From Streptomyces sp. NBC_01571 (GTDB taxonomy: Bacteria; Actinomycetota; Actinomycetes; Streptomycetales; Streptomycetaceae), in contig NZ_JAPEPZ010000001.1 in assembly GCF_026339875.1 (NCBI RefSeq), positions 6,448,001 through 6,512,000 on the forward strand: a DNA stretch of 64,000 nucleotides. Direction: 5' to 3'. Both the position numbers and the translations under genes were made by a program. The notes under the pieces were generated by a model, which worked only from the letters and a program-made list of their open reading frames with translations, did not search any database and was not told the origin of the DNA. Below are positions 9,125-17,366 of the stretch, piece after piece; position 1 is the first letter of the stretch; each line of letters begins with the position of its first letter.

Positions 9125-10018
9125 ATGAGCGCGGAGCGGGCGGCACACGGGGAGCAGCGGGCGGCACACGGAGCACACGGAGCACTCGGCACGACGCTGC
9201 GGCACTGGCGCGACCGGACGACTCCTCGGGAGGCCGGACTGCCGACGGGCGGTGTACGGCGGGCGCCCGGGCTGCGCCGGGAGGAGCTGGCGCAGCTCGC
9301 CGGGCTCTCGGTGGACTACGTCACCCGTCTCGAACGGGGTCGGGCCACCTCTCCCTCCGACCAGGTCCTCACCGCGCTCTCCCGCGCGCTGCGTCTGTCG
9401 GAGGCGGAGCGCGACCACCTGTTCCGGCTGGCCGGCCAGGCGCCGCCCGCGGCCGGGCACATCTCGCGGCACGTCCCGCCCAGCGTCCAGCGGCTGCTGG
9501 ACCAGCTGCGGCTCGCGCCCCTGGGGGTCCACGACGCGGCGTACGACCTGATCTCGTGGAACCCGTTGTGGGCCGCGCTGGTCGGCGATCCCTCCGAGTG
9601 GCGGGGGCGGGAGCGCAACTACGTGTGGCGGCAGTTCGCGGGGCTGCCGACCCGGGTCACGCACACGCCGGAGCAGCTGACGAGGCTGGAGGCGGCCCTC
9701 GTGTCGGATCTGCGGTCCGCCACCGCCCGCTATCCCGAGGACCGGGGACTGCGGTCGCTCATCGCGGACCTGCGGCGGGAGAGTGACCGGTTCCGCACCC
9801 TGTGGGCCGCGCACACGGTCGGATTCCACACGGCCGACACCAAGACGGTCCACCATCCCGAGCTCGGGACGATCGTCGTGGACTGCGACACCCTCACGGT
9901 GCCCGGCGCGGATCTGCGGATCACGGTCTGCTCGGCGGCGCCGGGCACGGAGGCGGCGGAGCAGCTGGCGCTGCTCGCGGCGGTGGGGCTGCAGACGACA
10001 GCCGTGACCCCCGGCTGA
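9125..10018 (+). CDS. XRE-family regulator with MmyB-like ligand domain
   Basis: 297 aa. An Xre helix-turn-helix lies at about residues 35-85 (RAPGLRREELAQLAGLSVDYVTRLERG), followed by a PAS-like MmyB ligand-binding domain (AAYDLISWNPLWAAL ... FHTADTKTVHHPELG). It is divergent from the SDR gene and likely represses or activates it. The ATG at 9125 directly abuts GGAGGG, an unusually short spacing; leaderless translation is possible. The first 25 residues are a low-complexity Ala/His/Gly repeat (RAAHGEQRAAHGAHGA). Confidence 0.88.
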   Translation: MSAERAAHGEQRAAHGAHGALGTTLRHWRDRTTPREAGLPTGGVRRAPGLRREELAQLAGLSVDYVTRLERGRATSPSDQVLTALSRALRLSEAERDHLFRLAGQAPPAAGHISRHVPPSVQRLLDQLRLAPLGVHDAAYDLISWNPLWAALVGDPSEWRGRERNYVWRQFAGLPTRVTHTPEQLTRLEAALVSDLRSATARYPEDRGLRSLIADLRRESDRFRTLWAAHTVGFHTADTKTVHHPELGTIVVDCDTLTVPGADLRITVCSAAPGTEAAEQLALLAAVGLQTTAVTPG

Positions 10019-10037
10019 CGGGTGGGATGTGTGGCAC

Positions 10038-10073
10038 CCGGTCCGCGCGTCGCTGCGGGTGCACGCGGACCGG
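10038..10073. terminator. terminator between convergent genes
   Basis: CCGGTCCGCG (10038-10047) pairs with CGCGGACCGG (10064-10073) across a 16-base loop, between the XRE stop at 10018 and the convergent gene ending at 10097. Confidence 0.5.
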
Positions 10074-10096
10074 GGCCGTAAGGGGGAGCGCCGGGC

Positions 10097-10510
10097 TCAG
10101 TGGGAGGCGAGGGTACGGGGGTCGGTCGCCAGGGCGTGGGCGTCCATGCGCTCGGCGGCCAGGATCGCGGCCGCCGTGTCCGCGCGGGAGGCGGCGACGA
10201 CGAGGGCGCGTCCGGCGAGGGCGTGGGCGCGCTGGTGGAGGGCGTGGGCGCGGGGTTCGGGGGCGGCGGCGGACGCGCGGACCGGCGCGATGCCTCCCCG
10301 GAGCCGCGCCACCTGTTCGGCGAGGCGCGAGGCCGCGGTGTCCAGGTCGGGGGAGGGCGCGAGCGCACGGATCTCGTCCGTCACGGCGAGGAGGGCCGCG
10401 AGATGCCCGGCGAGCTGGATGTCCAGCTCCTCCTCGCGCGAGCGGTGGGGGAAGTCCGAGGGCGCGCCGGTCGCCGTGTGGACCGACTTGGTGCGGATCG
10501 GTTCGTACAT
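10097..10510 (-). CDS. conserved hypothetical protein, helical
   Basis: 137 aa from ATG 10510, which has GGAGG eight bases upstream. It starts MYEPIRTKSVH and continues as an Ala/Arg/Glu-rich helical protein (EEELDIQLAGHLAALLAVTDEIRALA). No signal, membrane segment or catalytic motif is visible. It follows alaA on the same strand, but a hairpin (10569-10591) and a promoter-like TAGGAT separate them, so it is probably its own unit. The function is unknown. Confidence 0.7.
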   Translation of the reverse strand: MYEPIRTKSVHTATGAPSDFPHRSREEELDIQLAGHLAALLAVTDEIRALAPSPDLDTAASRLAEQVARLRGGIAPVRASAAAPEPRAHALHQRAHALAGRALVVAASRADTAAAILAAERMDAHALATDPRTLASH

Positions 10511-10541
10511 GGGACGGCCTCCTGTGCGCTCGCAGGAAACC

Positions 10542-10547
10542 ATCCTA
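10542..10547 (-). promoter_or_regulatory. candidate -10 box of the 10097-10510 gene
   Basis: TAGGAT on the minus strand (10547 to 10542) lies 32 bases upstream of the ATG and leaves a short leader carrying GGAGG. The -35 is weak (near CAACTT, about 10563-10568). Promoter status is inference. Confidence 0.3.
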
Positions 10548-10568
10548 GCTTGGATTGCGTCTAAAGTT

Positions 10569-10591
10569 GAGCCAGGTCGCGCATCTGGCTC
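10569..10591 (-). terminator. terminator of alaA
   Basis: GAGCCAG (10569-10575) pairs with CTGGCTC (10585-10591), 23 bases past the alaA stop on the minus strand, followed by AACTTTAG. Confidence 0.5.
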
Positions 10592-10613
10592 CGGCGGGTA
10601 CGCAGGGTGAGGG

Positions 10614-11825
10614 TCAGGGCTGGCCGTACCCGTCCAGGAAGGTGCCGATCCGGGTCACCGCGTCGGTCAGATCACCCACGGTCGGCAGGGTGACCACCCG
10701 GAAGTGGTCGGGCTCCGGCCAGTTGAAGCCCGTCCCCTGGACGACCATGATCTTCTCGCGGCGCAGCAGGTCGAGCACCATCTGCCGGTCGTCCTTGATC
10801 TTGAAGACCTTCGGATCGAGCCGCGGGAAGAGGTACAGCGCGCCCTTCGGCTTCACGCAGCTCACGCCCGGGATCTGGGTCAGCAGCTCGTACGCGACGT
10901 CCCGCTGCTCCTTCAGGCGCCCGCCCGGCAGGACGAGCTCGCCGATCGTCTGCCGGCCGCTCAGCGCGGCGACCACGCCGTGCTGACCCGGCATGTTCGC
11001 GCACAGCCGCATGTTCGCGAGGATCGTCAGGCCCTCGATGTAGGAGTCGGCGTGGGCGCGGGGGCCCGAGATCGACATCCAGCCGACGCGGTAACCGGCC
11101 ACCCGGTAGGCCTTCGACATGCCGTTGAAGGTGAGGGTGAGCAGGTCGGGGGCGACCGCGGAGGTGGGGGTGTGCGTCGCGTCGTCGTAAAGGATCTTGT
11201 CGTAGATCTCGTCCGAGCAGACGAGCAGGTTGTGGCGGCGGGCGATGTCGGTGAGTCCGCGCAGCATCGCCTCGTCGTACACCGCGCCCGTCGGGTTGTT
11301 CGGGTTGATGATGACGAGCGCCTTGGTGCGGTCGGTGACCTTCCGCTCCACGTCCGCGAGGTCGGGCATCCAGTCGGACTGCTCGTCGCAGTGGTAGTGG
11401 ACGGCGGTGCCGCCGGACAGGGACACGGCCGCGGTCCACAGCGGGTAGTCCGGTGCCGGTACGAGCACCTCGTCGCCGTCGTCGAGCAGGCCCTGCATCG
11501 CCATCACGATCAGCTCGGACACGCCGTTGCCGATGAAGACGTGCTCGACGTCCGTCTCGATGCCGAGGGTCTGGTTGTGCATGACGACGGCGCGGCGGGC
11601 GGCCAGCAGGCCCTTCGCGTCGCCGTAGCCGTGAGCCGAGGAGACGTTGCGGAGGATGTCCTCCAGGATCTCCGGCGGGCACTCGAACCCGAAGGCGGCC
11701 GGATTGCCGGTGTTCAGCTTGAGAATCCGGTGCCCCGCGGCTTCCAGCCGCATCGCCTCCTCGAGCACCGGGCCCCGGATCTCGTAACAGACGTTGGCGA
11801 GCTTGGTCGACTGGATCACCTGCAT
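10614..11825 (-). CDS. alaA: alanine aminotransferase (class I PLP)
   Basis: 403 aa. Transfers the amino group between glutamate and pyruvate to form alanine. It is close in sequence to E. coli AlaA throughout: KLANVCYEIRGPVLEEA at the start, IGNGVSELIV, VPAPDYPLWTAAVSLS, INPNNPTGAVY, DEIYDKILYDD, FNGMSKAYRVAG with the PLP lysine at residue 238, and LLVQGT-like IMVVQGTGFNWP near the end. Start ATG 11825 matches the family N-terminus (MQVIQSTKLANV); upstream in-frame codons add nothing conserved. A perfect 8-bp dyad lies 46-64 bases upstream. Confidence 0.95.
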   Translation of the reverse strand: MQVIQSTKLANVCYEIRGPVLEEAMRLEAAGHRILKLNTGNPAAFGFECPPEILEDILRNVSSAHGYGDAKGLLAARRAVVMHNQTLGIETDVEHVFIGNGVSELIVMAMQGLLDDGDEVLVPAPDYPLWTAAVSLSGGTAVHYHCDEQSDWMPDLADVERKVTDRTKALVIINPNNPTGAVYDEAMLRGLTDIARRHNLLVCSDEIYDKILYDDATHTPTSAVAPDLLTLTFNGMSKAYRVAGYRVGWMSISGPRAHADSYIEGLTILANMRLCANMPGQHGVVAALSGRQTIGELVLPGGRLKEQRDVAYELLTQIPGVSCVKPKGALYLFPRLDPKVFKIKDDRQMVLDLLRREKIMVVQGTGFNWPEPDHFRVVTLPTVGDLTDAVTRIGTFLDGYGQP

Positions 11826-12191
11826 GTCCGTGAGCTTACGGCCGCGTAACGCTTCACGGGGCGTGTTTTCCACCACGTGAGACGTGGTGTTTTGGGTGCC
11901 TTTCGTCCCGTGCCCTTGCCGTGGACCCCGTGATCACCGGCGTACGCGCCGGTGTCCTGGCACAACGGCCGGGCCGAGGCGCGAGCCGGGGCCGCGGCGG
12001 GGCCGATCCTGGCCACGGGCGAGGTTCCCCCGAACGGGTCGGTGACCGCGACCACACGGTTCCTGCGGCGCTCGTCCGAGGCCGGAAACCACTCCTTGTC
12101 CACCGCGTCCCCCCGCCTCACAATGCGCATGACAAGACTGGCCGTGGCCGGAAGATCTCCGGCCGCCCAAGTCGCAAGAGGGGACCCCCAC
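11826..12191 (+). other. intergenic region, alaA / secreted protease
   Basis: 366 bases between divergent genes. It holds the alaA palindrome (11871-11889) and, for the protease, a plausible promoter: TTGTCC (12096-12101), a 17-base spacer and CACAAT (12119-12124), leaving a leader of about 60 bases. I see no RNA gene. Confidence 0.3.
11871..11889. promoter_or_regulatory. palindrome upstream of alaA
   Basis: CACCACGT-GAG-ACGTGGTG is a perfect 8-bp inverted repeat. On the plus strand TTTT follows, but no plus-strand gene precedes it, so an operator for alaA is more likely than a terminator. Confidence 0.35.
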
Positions 12192-13112
12192 ATGAGAAAG
12201 CCTCTCGTCGCCGCGCTGTTCGCCCTGGTGATCACCGGGGCGGGCGTGGCACCCGCGGTCGCGGCACCCGCACACGCAGCCAACCCCGCACACGCACCCG
12301 CGTCCGCATCGGCCACGCGGTCGTCCGCCGTGCGGTCGTCGGCCGAGCACGCGTCGGCCGTACGGGCGCCGGCCGTCCAGGCCGTGAGCTACGCCGGCAC
12401 CGTCGCGCTCAGCAACTGCTCCGGCTCGGTCATCCGGATGCCCAACTCGGCGGACAGCGACCCCGCGCTCGTGCTCACCAACGGCCACTGCCTGGAGACG
12501 GGCTTCCCGGAACCGGGCGAGGTCATCGTCGGCCAGACCTCCTCGCGCTCCTTCACCCTGCTGAACTCCGCGGGCACGGGCGTCGCGACGCTGCGCGCCG
12601 GCAAGGTCGCGTACTCGACGATGACCGACACCGACATCACGATCTACCAGCTCACCCGCACCTACGCGCAGATCCGGAGCTCGTACGGGATCAGCGCGCT
12701 CACCCTCAGCGACACCCATCCCGCCGCGGGCACCGCCATCAAGGTGGTCTCCGGCTACTGGAAGCGGACCTACAGCTGCAACGTCGACGGGTTCGTGTAC
12801 CGCCTGAAGGAGGGCGACTGGACCTGGAAGGACTCGGTCCGCTACACCTCCGCCTGCAACACCATCGGCGGCACCTCGGGCTCGCCCGTCATCGACAACG
12901 CCACCGGCAAGGTCGTCGCCGTCAACAACACCGGCAACGAGGACGGCGAGACCTGCACGGTGAACAACCCGTGCGAGGTCGACGCGAGCGGAAACGTCAC
13001 CGTCCACCAGGGCATCAACTACGCCGAGGAGACCTACCAGATCGTCCCGTGCTTCGGCGCCGGCAACAAGCTCGATCTGAGCGCCACCGGGTGTGTCCTG
13101 CCCAAGCCGTGA
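12192..13112 (+). CDS. secreted trypsin-like serine protease
   Basis: 306 aa. A signal peptide (MRKPLVAALFALVITGAGVAP, cleavage about residue 25-30) and an Ala-rich linker precede a chymotrypsin-fold S1 domain. The catalytic triad is His99 in TNGHC, Asp146 or Asp148 in TDTDIT, and Ser229 in GGTSGSP. Cys76/Cys100-type and Cys222 pairs suggest disulfides. It probably cleaves extracellular protein; specificity is not readable. ATG 12192 is chosen because it begins the signal peptide, with AGAGGGG upstream. Upstream in-frame codons lack a signal. Confidence 0.9.
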   Translation: MRKPLVAALFALVITGAGVAPAVAAPAHAANPAHAPASASATRSSAVRSSAEHASAVRAPAVQAVSYAGTVALSNCSGSVIRMPNSADSDPALVLTNGHCLETGFPEPGEVIVGQTSSRSFTLLNSAGTGVATLRAGKVAYSTMTDTDITIYQLTRTYAQIRSSYGISALTLSDTHPAAGTAIKVVSGYWKRTYSCNVDGFVYRLKEGDWTWKDSVRYTSACNTIGGTSGSPVIDNATGKVVAVNNTGNEDGETCTVNNPCEVDASGNVTVHQGINYAEETYQIVPCFGAGNKLDLSATGCVLPKP

Positions 13113-13131
13113 CGCCTCGCGGGGCGGGCGG

Positions 13132-14754
13132 TCAGGCCGTACGGCGGACCGCCCGCCCCGCCAGGACGTCCGTACGGCGGCCGTCCTCGATCACGAAGCG
13201 GCCGTCGATCAGCACGTACGGGATGCCCGTCGGGAGCGTGCGCGGCGCCTCGAAGGTCGACCCGGCCGCGACGGTGGCCGGGTCGAACAGAACGAGGTCG
13301 GCGCGGTAGCCCTCGCGGACCAGACCGCGGTCCGGCAGCCGCAGCCGGGCGGCCGGGCGGCCGGTGAGGTGGGCGACGCACTCCTCCAGCGAGAGGACGC
13401 CCAACTCCCGCACGTACCGGCCGAGATACTGCGGGAACGTGCCGTAGGCGCGCGGGTGCGGCTTGTCGCCGCGCAGGATCCCGTCCGAGCCGCCGGTGTG
13501 CACGCGGTGCCGCATGATGGCGCGCACGTTCTCCTCGTGGCCGACGTGCTGGAGGATCGTGGCGCCGAGCCGGTCGTCGAGGAGGATGCGGCGGGCGGTG
13601 GTCCAGGGGTCCTCGCCGAGCCGGTCGGCGGACTGCCGGACCGTGCTGCCGACGTACTCCGCGAGCGCCGGATCGGCGACGCCGGAGATCTCGATCGTGT
13701 CCCACTCGATGGGGACGCCGTGGCAGCCGTCCGCGCCGACGACCTCCATGTGGTGCCGGATGCGCTCGGCGGTCCCGTCGTCCGCCAGGCGCGCGAGCAC
13801 CGCCTCGGGACCGCCCTCGCTCGCCCAGCTCGGCAGCATCGCCACGAGCGTGGTGCAGCCGGGGGTGTAGGGGTACGTGTCGAGGCTGATGTCCGCGCCC
13901 TCGGCGAGCGCGCGGTCCAGGAGCGCGAGCAGCTCGGGCGCCCGCCCCTCGTTCACGCCGAAGTTCATGGTGGCGTGGGCGAGATGGAGCGGGCAGCCGG
14001 CCTCGCGGGTGAGGGCCACCATCTCCTCGTACGCCTCCAGGGCGCCCGCCCCGTAGGAGCGGTGGTGCGGGCAGTAGTAGCCGCCGTGTCCGGCCACCAC
14101 CCGGCACAGTTCGGTGAGTTCGGCGTCCTGGGCGTACATGCCGGGGGTGTAGGTGAGGCCGGAGGACATGCCGACCGCGCCCTCCCGCAGGCCGTCGGCG
14201 ACCAGCCGCCGCATCCGGTCCAGCTCCCGCTCCGTCGCCGGGCGGTCCTCCCAGCCGACGGCGAGCATGCGGACGGTGCCCTGCGGGACGAGGTACGCGG
14301 CGTTCACCGCGATGCCCTCGCCGCCGAAGCCGTGGTCGAGCCGGTCCAGGTACTCGCCGACCGAGCGCCAGCTGAAGTCGATGTCGTCGCCGTACCCGTT
14401 CCAGCCGGTGATCGCCCTGCGGACCTCGGCGAGCGTGCGGTCGTCCACCGGCGCGTACGACAGCCCGTCCTGGCCGAGGACCTCCAGGGTCACCCCCTGG
14501 GCCGCCTTCGCGGTGTGCTCCGGATCGCGCAGCAGGGCCAGGTCGCTGTGGGCGTGCATGTCGATGAAGCCGGGCGCCAGGGCCAGGCCCTCGGCGTCCA
14601 GGACCCGGCGGGCGACCGGCCGCAGACAGCCGGCCGCGGCTCCCTCCTTGACCACGGTGGTGATCCTGCCGCCCTCGATCCCCACGTCGGCGCGGTACGA
14701 GGGGCCCGAGGTGCCGTCGACGACCTCCGCGTCACGGATGACGAGATCCATCAT
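13132..14754 (-). CDS. N-acyl-D-amino-acid deacylase (amidohydrolase)
   Basis: 540 aa, D-aminoacylase family of the amidohydrolase superfamily. Metal ligands HAHS (His67, His69) begin the barrel; PHHRSYG, LAHATMNFG and TGGSDGIL carry later ligands and the catalytic Asp. It hydrolyses N-acyl groups from D-configured amino acids; the same family could deacetylate N-acetyl-D-glucosaminate. It lies 26 bases downstream of the PLP enzyme in one operon, facing the kinase-IclR-RidA-GntP operon. Start is one of two adjacent ATG codons (14754/14751); GGAC lies upstream. Substrate is inferred from neighbours only. Confidence 0.88.
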   Translation of the reverse strand: MMDLVIRDAEVVDGTSGPSYRADVGIEGGRITTVVKEGAAAGCLRPVARRVLDAEGLALAPGFIDMHAHSDLALLRDPEHTAKAAQGVTLEVLGQDGLSYAPVDDRTLAEVRRAITGWNGYGDDIDFSWRSVGEYLDRLDHGFGGEGIAVNAAYLVPQGTVRMLAVGWEDRPATERELDRMRRLVADGLREGAVGMSSGLTYTPGMYAQDAELTELCRVVAGHGGYYCPHHRSYGAGALEAYEEMVALTREAGCPLHLAHATMNFGVNEGRAPELLALLDRALAEGADISLDTYPYTPGCTTLVAMLPSWASEGGPEAVLARLADDGTAERIRHHMEVVGADGCHGVPIEWDTIEISGVADPALAEYVGSTVRQSADRLGEDPWTTARRILLDDRLGATILQHVGHEENVRAIMRHRVHTGGSDGILRGDKPHPRAYGTFPQYLGRYVRELGVLSLEECVAHLTGRPAARLRLPDRGLVREGYRADLVLFDPATVAAGSTFEAPRTLPTGIPYVLIDGRFVIEDGRRTDVLAGRAVRRTA

Positions 14755-14780
14755 GGCGTGCGTCCTTTCCCGTGCCGGTT

Positions 14781-16058
14781 CTAGAAGAACGTCCGTACGT
14801 AGTCCACGACCGTCCCGTCCGCCTCCACCACGGGGATCAGCTGCCACTTGTCGAAGGACGTGCACGGGTGCGACAGCCCCAGCCCCACCCAGTCGCCGAC
14901 CTCCAGGTCCGCCTCCGGGGAGGTGGCGAGCCACCCGTGCTGGTCCGAGAGACCGGTGACGGCGACCCCGGTGGCCGGGCGCTCGCGGCCGTCCCGCCGG
15001 ACCGCCTGGGCCTCGGGCAGATCGAGGTCGTAGGCCGCGTCCCGCTTGCCCGCGTTGACGAAGGCCTGCTCGGGGGAGGGCCGGGAGACGACCTGGGACC
15101 AGAGCCGGAACGCCGGGTGCAGGGCGCCCTCCTCGGGGACCCGGGCGAACGGCGTCAGCCGGCGGTAGTGACCGTCGTCGTGCGAGACGTACGCGCCCGA
15201 GCGCAGCAACTTCAGGACGGGACGGGAGAGTTCGGGGATCTCCGCGAAGACGTCGGCCACCGCGTCGAACCAGGCGCTGCCGCCCGCGCTGACGACGATC
15301 TCCGGCACCCCGGCGAACCGGCCCGCCTTGTCGAAGTCCACCGCGAGCGCGGTCAGCCGGCGCAGCCACGCGTGCACGCGGCCCGGGTCGGCCCCCGGCA
15401 CCTCGCCCTCGTATCCGGCCACGCCGACCAGCCGCAGCGTCGTCGTCGTGGCCACCGCGTCCGCGACCGCCGCGCACTCCGCCTCCGTACGCACGCCGGT
15501 GCGGGCCCCCTCGCCGGCGGCGAGCTCGACGACCACGTCCACCGGACGGGTGGAGCCGTGCAGGGCGGCGGCCATCAGCTCGACACCGCGCACCGAGTCG
15601 ACGTAGCAGACGAAGCGGAAGTCCGGGTCGGCGGTGAGCTCGGCCGCGATCCGGCGCAGGGCCGCCGCGTCGACGAGCTCGTTGGCGAGGAAGACCCGCT
15701 GGATGCCGAACTCCCGGGCCACCCACACCTGGTGGGGCACGGCGAGAGTGATGCCCCAGGCGCCGTGCTCCATCTGGCGGTGGAAGAGCTGGGGGGCCAT
15801 CGAGGTCTTGCCGTGCGGGGCGAAGGCGAGGCCGTGGCGGGCGGCGTACGACTCCATCAGGGCGAGATTGTGGGTGAGGCGCTCGGCGGAGAGGGCGAGC
15901 ACGGGGGTGGTGAAGCCGTCGTCGAAGAGGTTGCGGCGCTGGGCGGTCAGCTCGCCGACGGTCAGACCCCGGGCGTCCGGGGGCAGCCCCTTGAAGCGGT
16001 GGTCCACGCGGTCCGCCGCGAGGGCGGCGAGGCGTGCTGCGGCGTTGTCGGCGCCCAT
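14781..16058 (-). CDS. DSD1/D-threonine aldolase-like PLP ammonia-lyase
   Basis: 425 aa, fold-type III PLP enzyme of the alanine-racemase N-domain class, joined to a D-serine-dehydratase-like C-domain. PLP lysine is Lys84 in PHGKTSM; the C-terminal metal site is GLSHPCTSFDKW with His and Cys. Such enzymes deaminate D-serine, cleave D-threonine, or dehydrate D-glucosaminate to 2-keto-3-deoxygluconate plus ammonia. Its partners here (deacylase, sugar kinase, RidA, GntP permease) favour a 2-amino sugar acid or D-amino acid. First gene of the leftward operon; its upstream region carries an inverted repeat likely bound by the IclR protein. Confidence 0.85.
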   Translation of the reverse strand: MGADNAAARLAALAADRVDHRFKGLPPDARGLTVGELTAQRRNLFDDGFTTPVLALSAERLTHNLALMESYAARHGLAFAPHGKTSMAPQLFHRQMEHGAWGITLAVPHQVWVAREFGIQRVFLANELVDAAALRRIAAELTADPDFRFVCYVDSVRGVELMAAALHGSTRPVDVVVELAAGEGARTGVRTEAECAAVADAVATTTTLRLVGVAGYEGEVPGADPGRVHAWLRRLTALAVDFDKAGRFAGVPEIVVSAGGSAWFDAVADVFAEIPELSRPVLKLLRSGAYVSHDDGHYRRLTPFARVPEEGALHPAFRLWSQVVSRPSPEQAFVNAGKRDAAYDLDLPEAQAVRRDGRERPATGVAVTGLSDQHGWLATSPEADLEVGDWVGLGLSHPCTSFDKWQLIPVVEADGTVVDYVRTFF

Positions 16059-16079
16059 GGGGCCTCCCTGATGAGGTGC

Positions 16080-16131
16080 GTTGCAGATAATGCAACGGTC
16101 ATTGCGTATGTCGCTTACTGCTGTCTAACAT
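16080..16131. promoter_or_regulatory. divergent control region with IclR-type dyad
   Basis: GTTGCA-N5-TGCAAC (16080-16096) is a perfect inverted repeat between the divergent operons. Beside it, TTGCGT (16102-16107) and TAACAT (16126-16131), 18 bases apart, read as a rightward promoter. An IclR regulator is encoded in the rightward operon, so it is the natural candidate ligand-responsive binder. Binding is inference. Confidence 0.45.
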
Positions 16132-16199
16132 CCCAGCCAACGCAGGGTCAACGGTGCCGTTGACCGCGAGAGCCGCGCGAGCAAGGAGCCCCCGCCATC

Positions 16200-17366
16200 G
16201 TGACCCCCACCGGACCCGCAGCTGCCGTGTCCCGTCCCGTCGACGGCATCCGCCCCGTCGACGTGGTCGCGCTCGGCGAGTCCATGGTCACGTTCCTGCC
16301 CTCCCGGCCGGGGCGCCTCGCCGACGTGCCCTCCTTCGACCGGGGGATCGGCGGCGCCGAGTCCAACGTGGCGTGCGTCCTCGCGGCCGCCGGGCACCGC
16401 GTGAAGTGGATCGGCAGGGTCGGGAACGACGGGTTCGGCGACCACCTGGTGGAGGCCATCACCGCGTACGGCGTCGACACCTCCGCCGTGCGCCGCGACC
16501 CCCACCGCCCCACCGGAATCTACTTCCGCACCGCGGGCGACCGGGCCACGGACGAGCACGAAGTCCTCTACTACCGGGCCGGTTCCGCCGCCTCCGCGAT
16601 GTCCCCGGACAACACGCCCCGCGCGGAGCTGGACTCCGGACGCGTCCTGCACGTCTCCGGCATCACCGCCGCGCTCTCCGCCGACTGCCTGGCCCTGCTC
16701 CGCGAGCTGACCGCCCCCCGCCCCGACCGCCCCCTCGTCTCGTTCGACGTCAACCACCGGGCGCACCTCTGGCACCACCCGGAGACGGGCCGGACCGTCC
16801 TGCTGGAACTGGCCCGCCGCAGCGACCTCGTCTTCGTGGGCGAGGACGAGGCGGAGGAGGCCTGGGGCATCACCGGCGGCCCCGACGCGATCCGCGCCGC
16901 ACTGCCCGAACCCCGGGCACTGGTGGTGAAGCAGGGCGCGGCGGGCGCGACGCTGTTCGAGCGCGGCAGCGGCGGCGAGCCCCGCGGTGGGCGCGGTGCC
17001 GGGCCTGGCGACGTGTGCGGTGCCGAGCCCGGCGGTGTCCGCGACGGCGGGCCCGGCGCGGACACCGTCACCCGCGTTCCCGCTCTCCGCGTCGACGTCG
17101 TCGCGCCCGTCGGCGCCGGGGACGCCTTCGCCGCCGGGTTCCTGTCCGCCACCCTCCGGGCTCTGCCCGCCCGTGACCGGCTGCGGCACGGCCACCTCAC
17201 GGCCGCCGCCGCCCTCACCGTCCCCGGCGATCTCGCCGTGCCGCCGTCCCGCGACCACGCCGACCGGCTGGCCGCTCTGGACGACGGGGCGTGGGGGACA
17301 CTTCGACTCGGCCCCGGCTGGACCGAAGCCGTCACGCGGGCCGACGAGGAGGTACGTACCCCATGA
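16200..17366 (+). CDS. PfkB sugar kinase, likely 2-keto-3-deoxygluconate kinase
   Basis: 388 aa ribokinase-family kinase. DVVALGESMVTF and GGAESNVACVLAAAG are the N-terminal substrate motifs; APVGAGDAFAAGF (GAGD, catalytic Asp308) is the anion hole. The sequence style is KdgK-like, and with the dehydratase it would phosphorylate KDG to KDPG. A Gly-rich, low-complexity insertion (about 256-289, GGEPRGGRGAG and neighbours) splits the domain just before the GAGD strand and looks like a surface loop. GTG 16200 has AAGGAG 11 bases upstream. Stop overlaps the iclR start (ATGA). Confidence 0.87.
   Translation: MTPTGPAAAVSRPVDGIRPVDVVALGESMVTFLPSRPGRLADVPSFDRGIGGAESNVACVLAAAGHRVKWIGRVGNDGFGDHLVEAITAYGVDTSAVRRDPHRPTGIYFRTAGDRATDEHEVLYYRAGSAASAMSPDNTPRAELDSGRVLHVSGITAALSADCLALLRELTAPRPDRPLVSFDVNHRAHLWHHPETGRTVLLELARRSDLVFVGEDEAEEAWGITGGPDAIRAALPEPRALVVKQGAAGATLFERGSGGEPRGGRGAGPGDVCGAEPGGVRDGGPGADTVTRVPALRVDVVAPVGAGDAFAAGFLSATLRALPARDRLRHGHLTAAAALTVPGDLAVPPSRDHADRLAALDDGAWGTLRLGPGWTEAVTRADEEVRTP

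Noticed and set aside
8318..9856. A long open frame extending the SDR gene upstream
   Set aside because: The extension covers the divergent XRE gene and shows no SDR homology; the true start is 9022.
11871..11893. Plus-strand terminator (hairpin plus TTTT)
   Set aside because: No plus-strand gene lies upstream; alaA runs the other way, so an operator is more likely.
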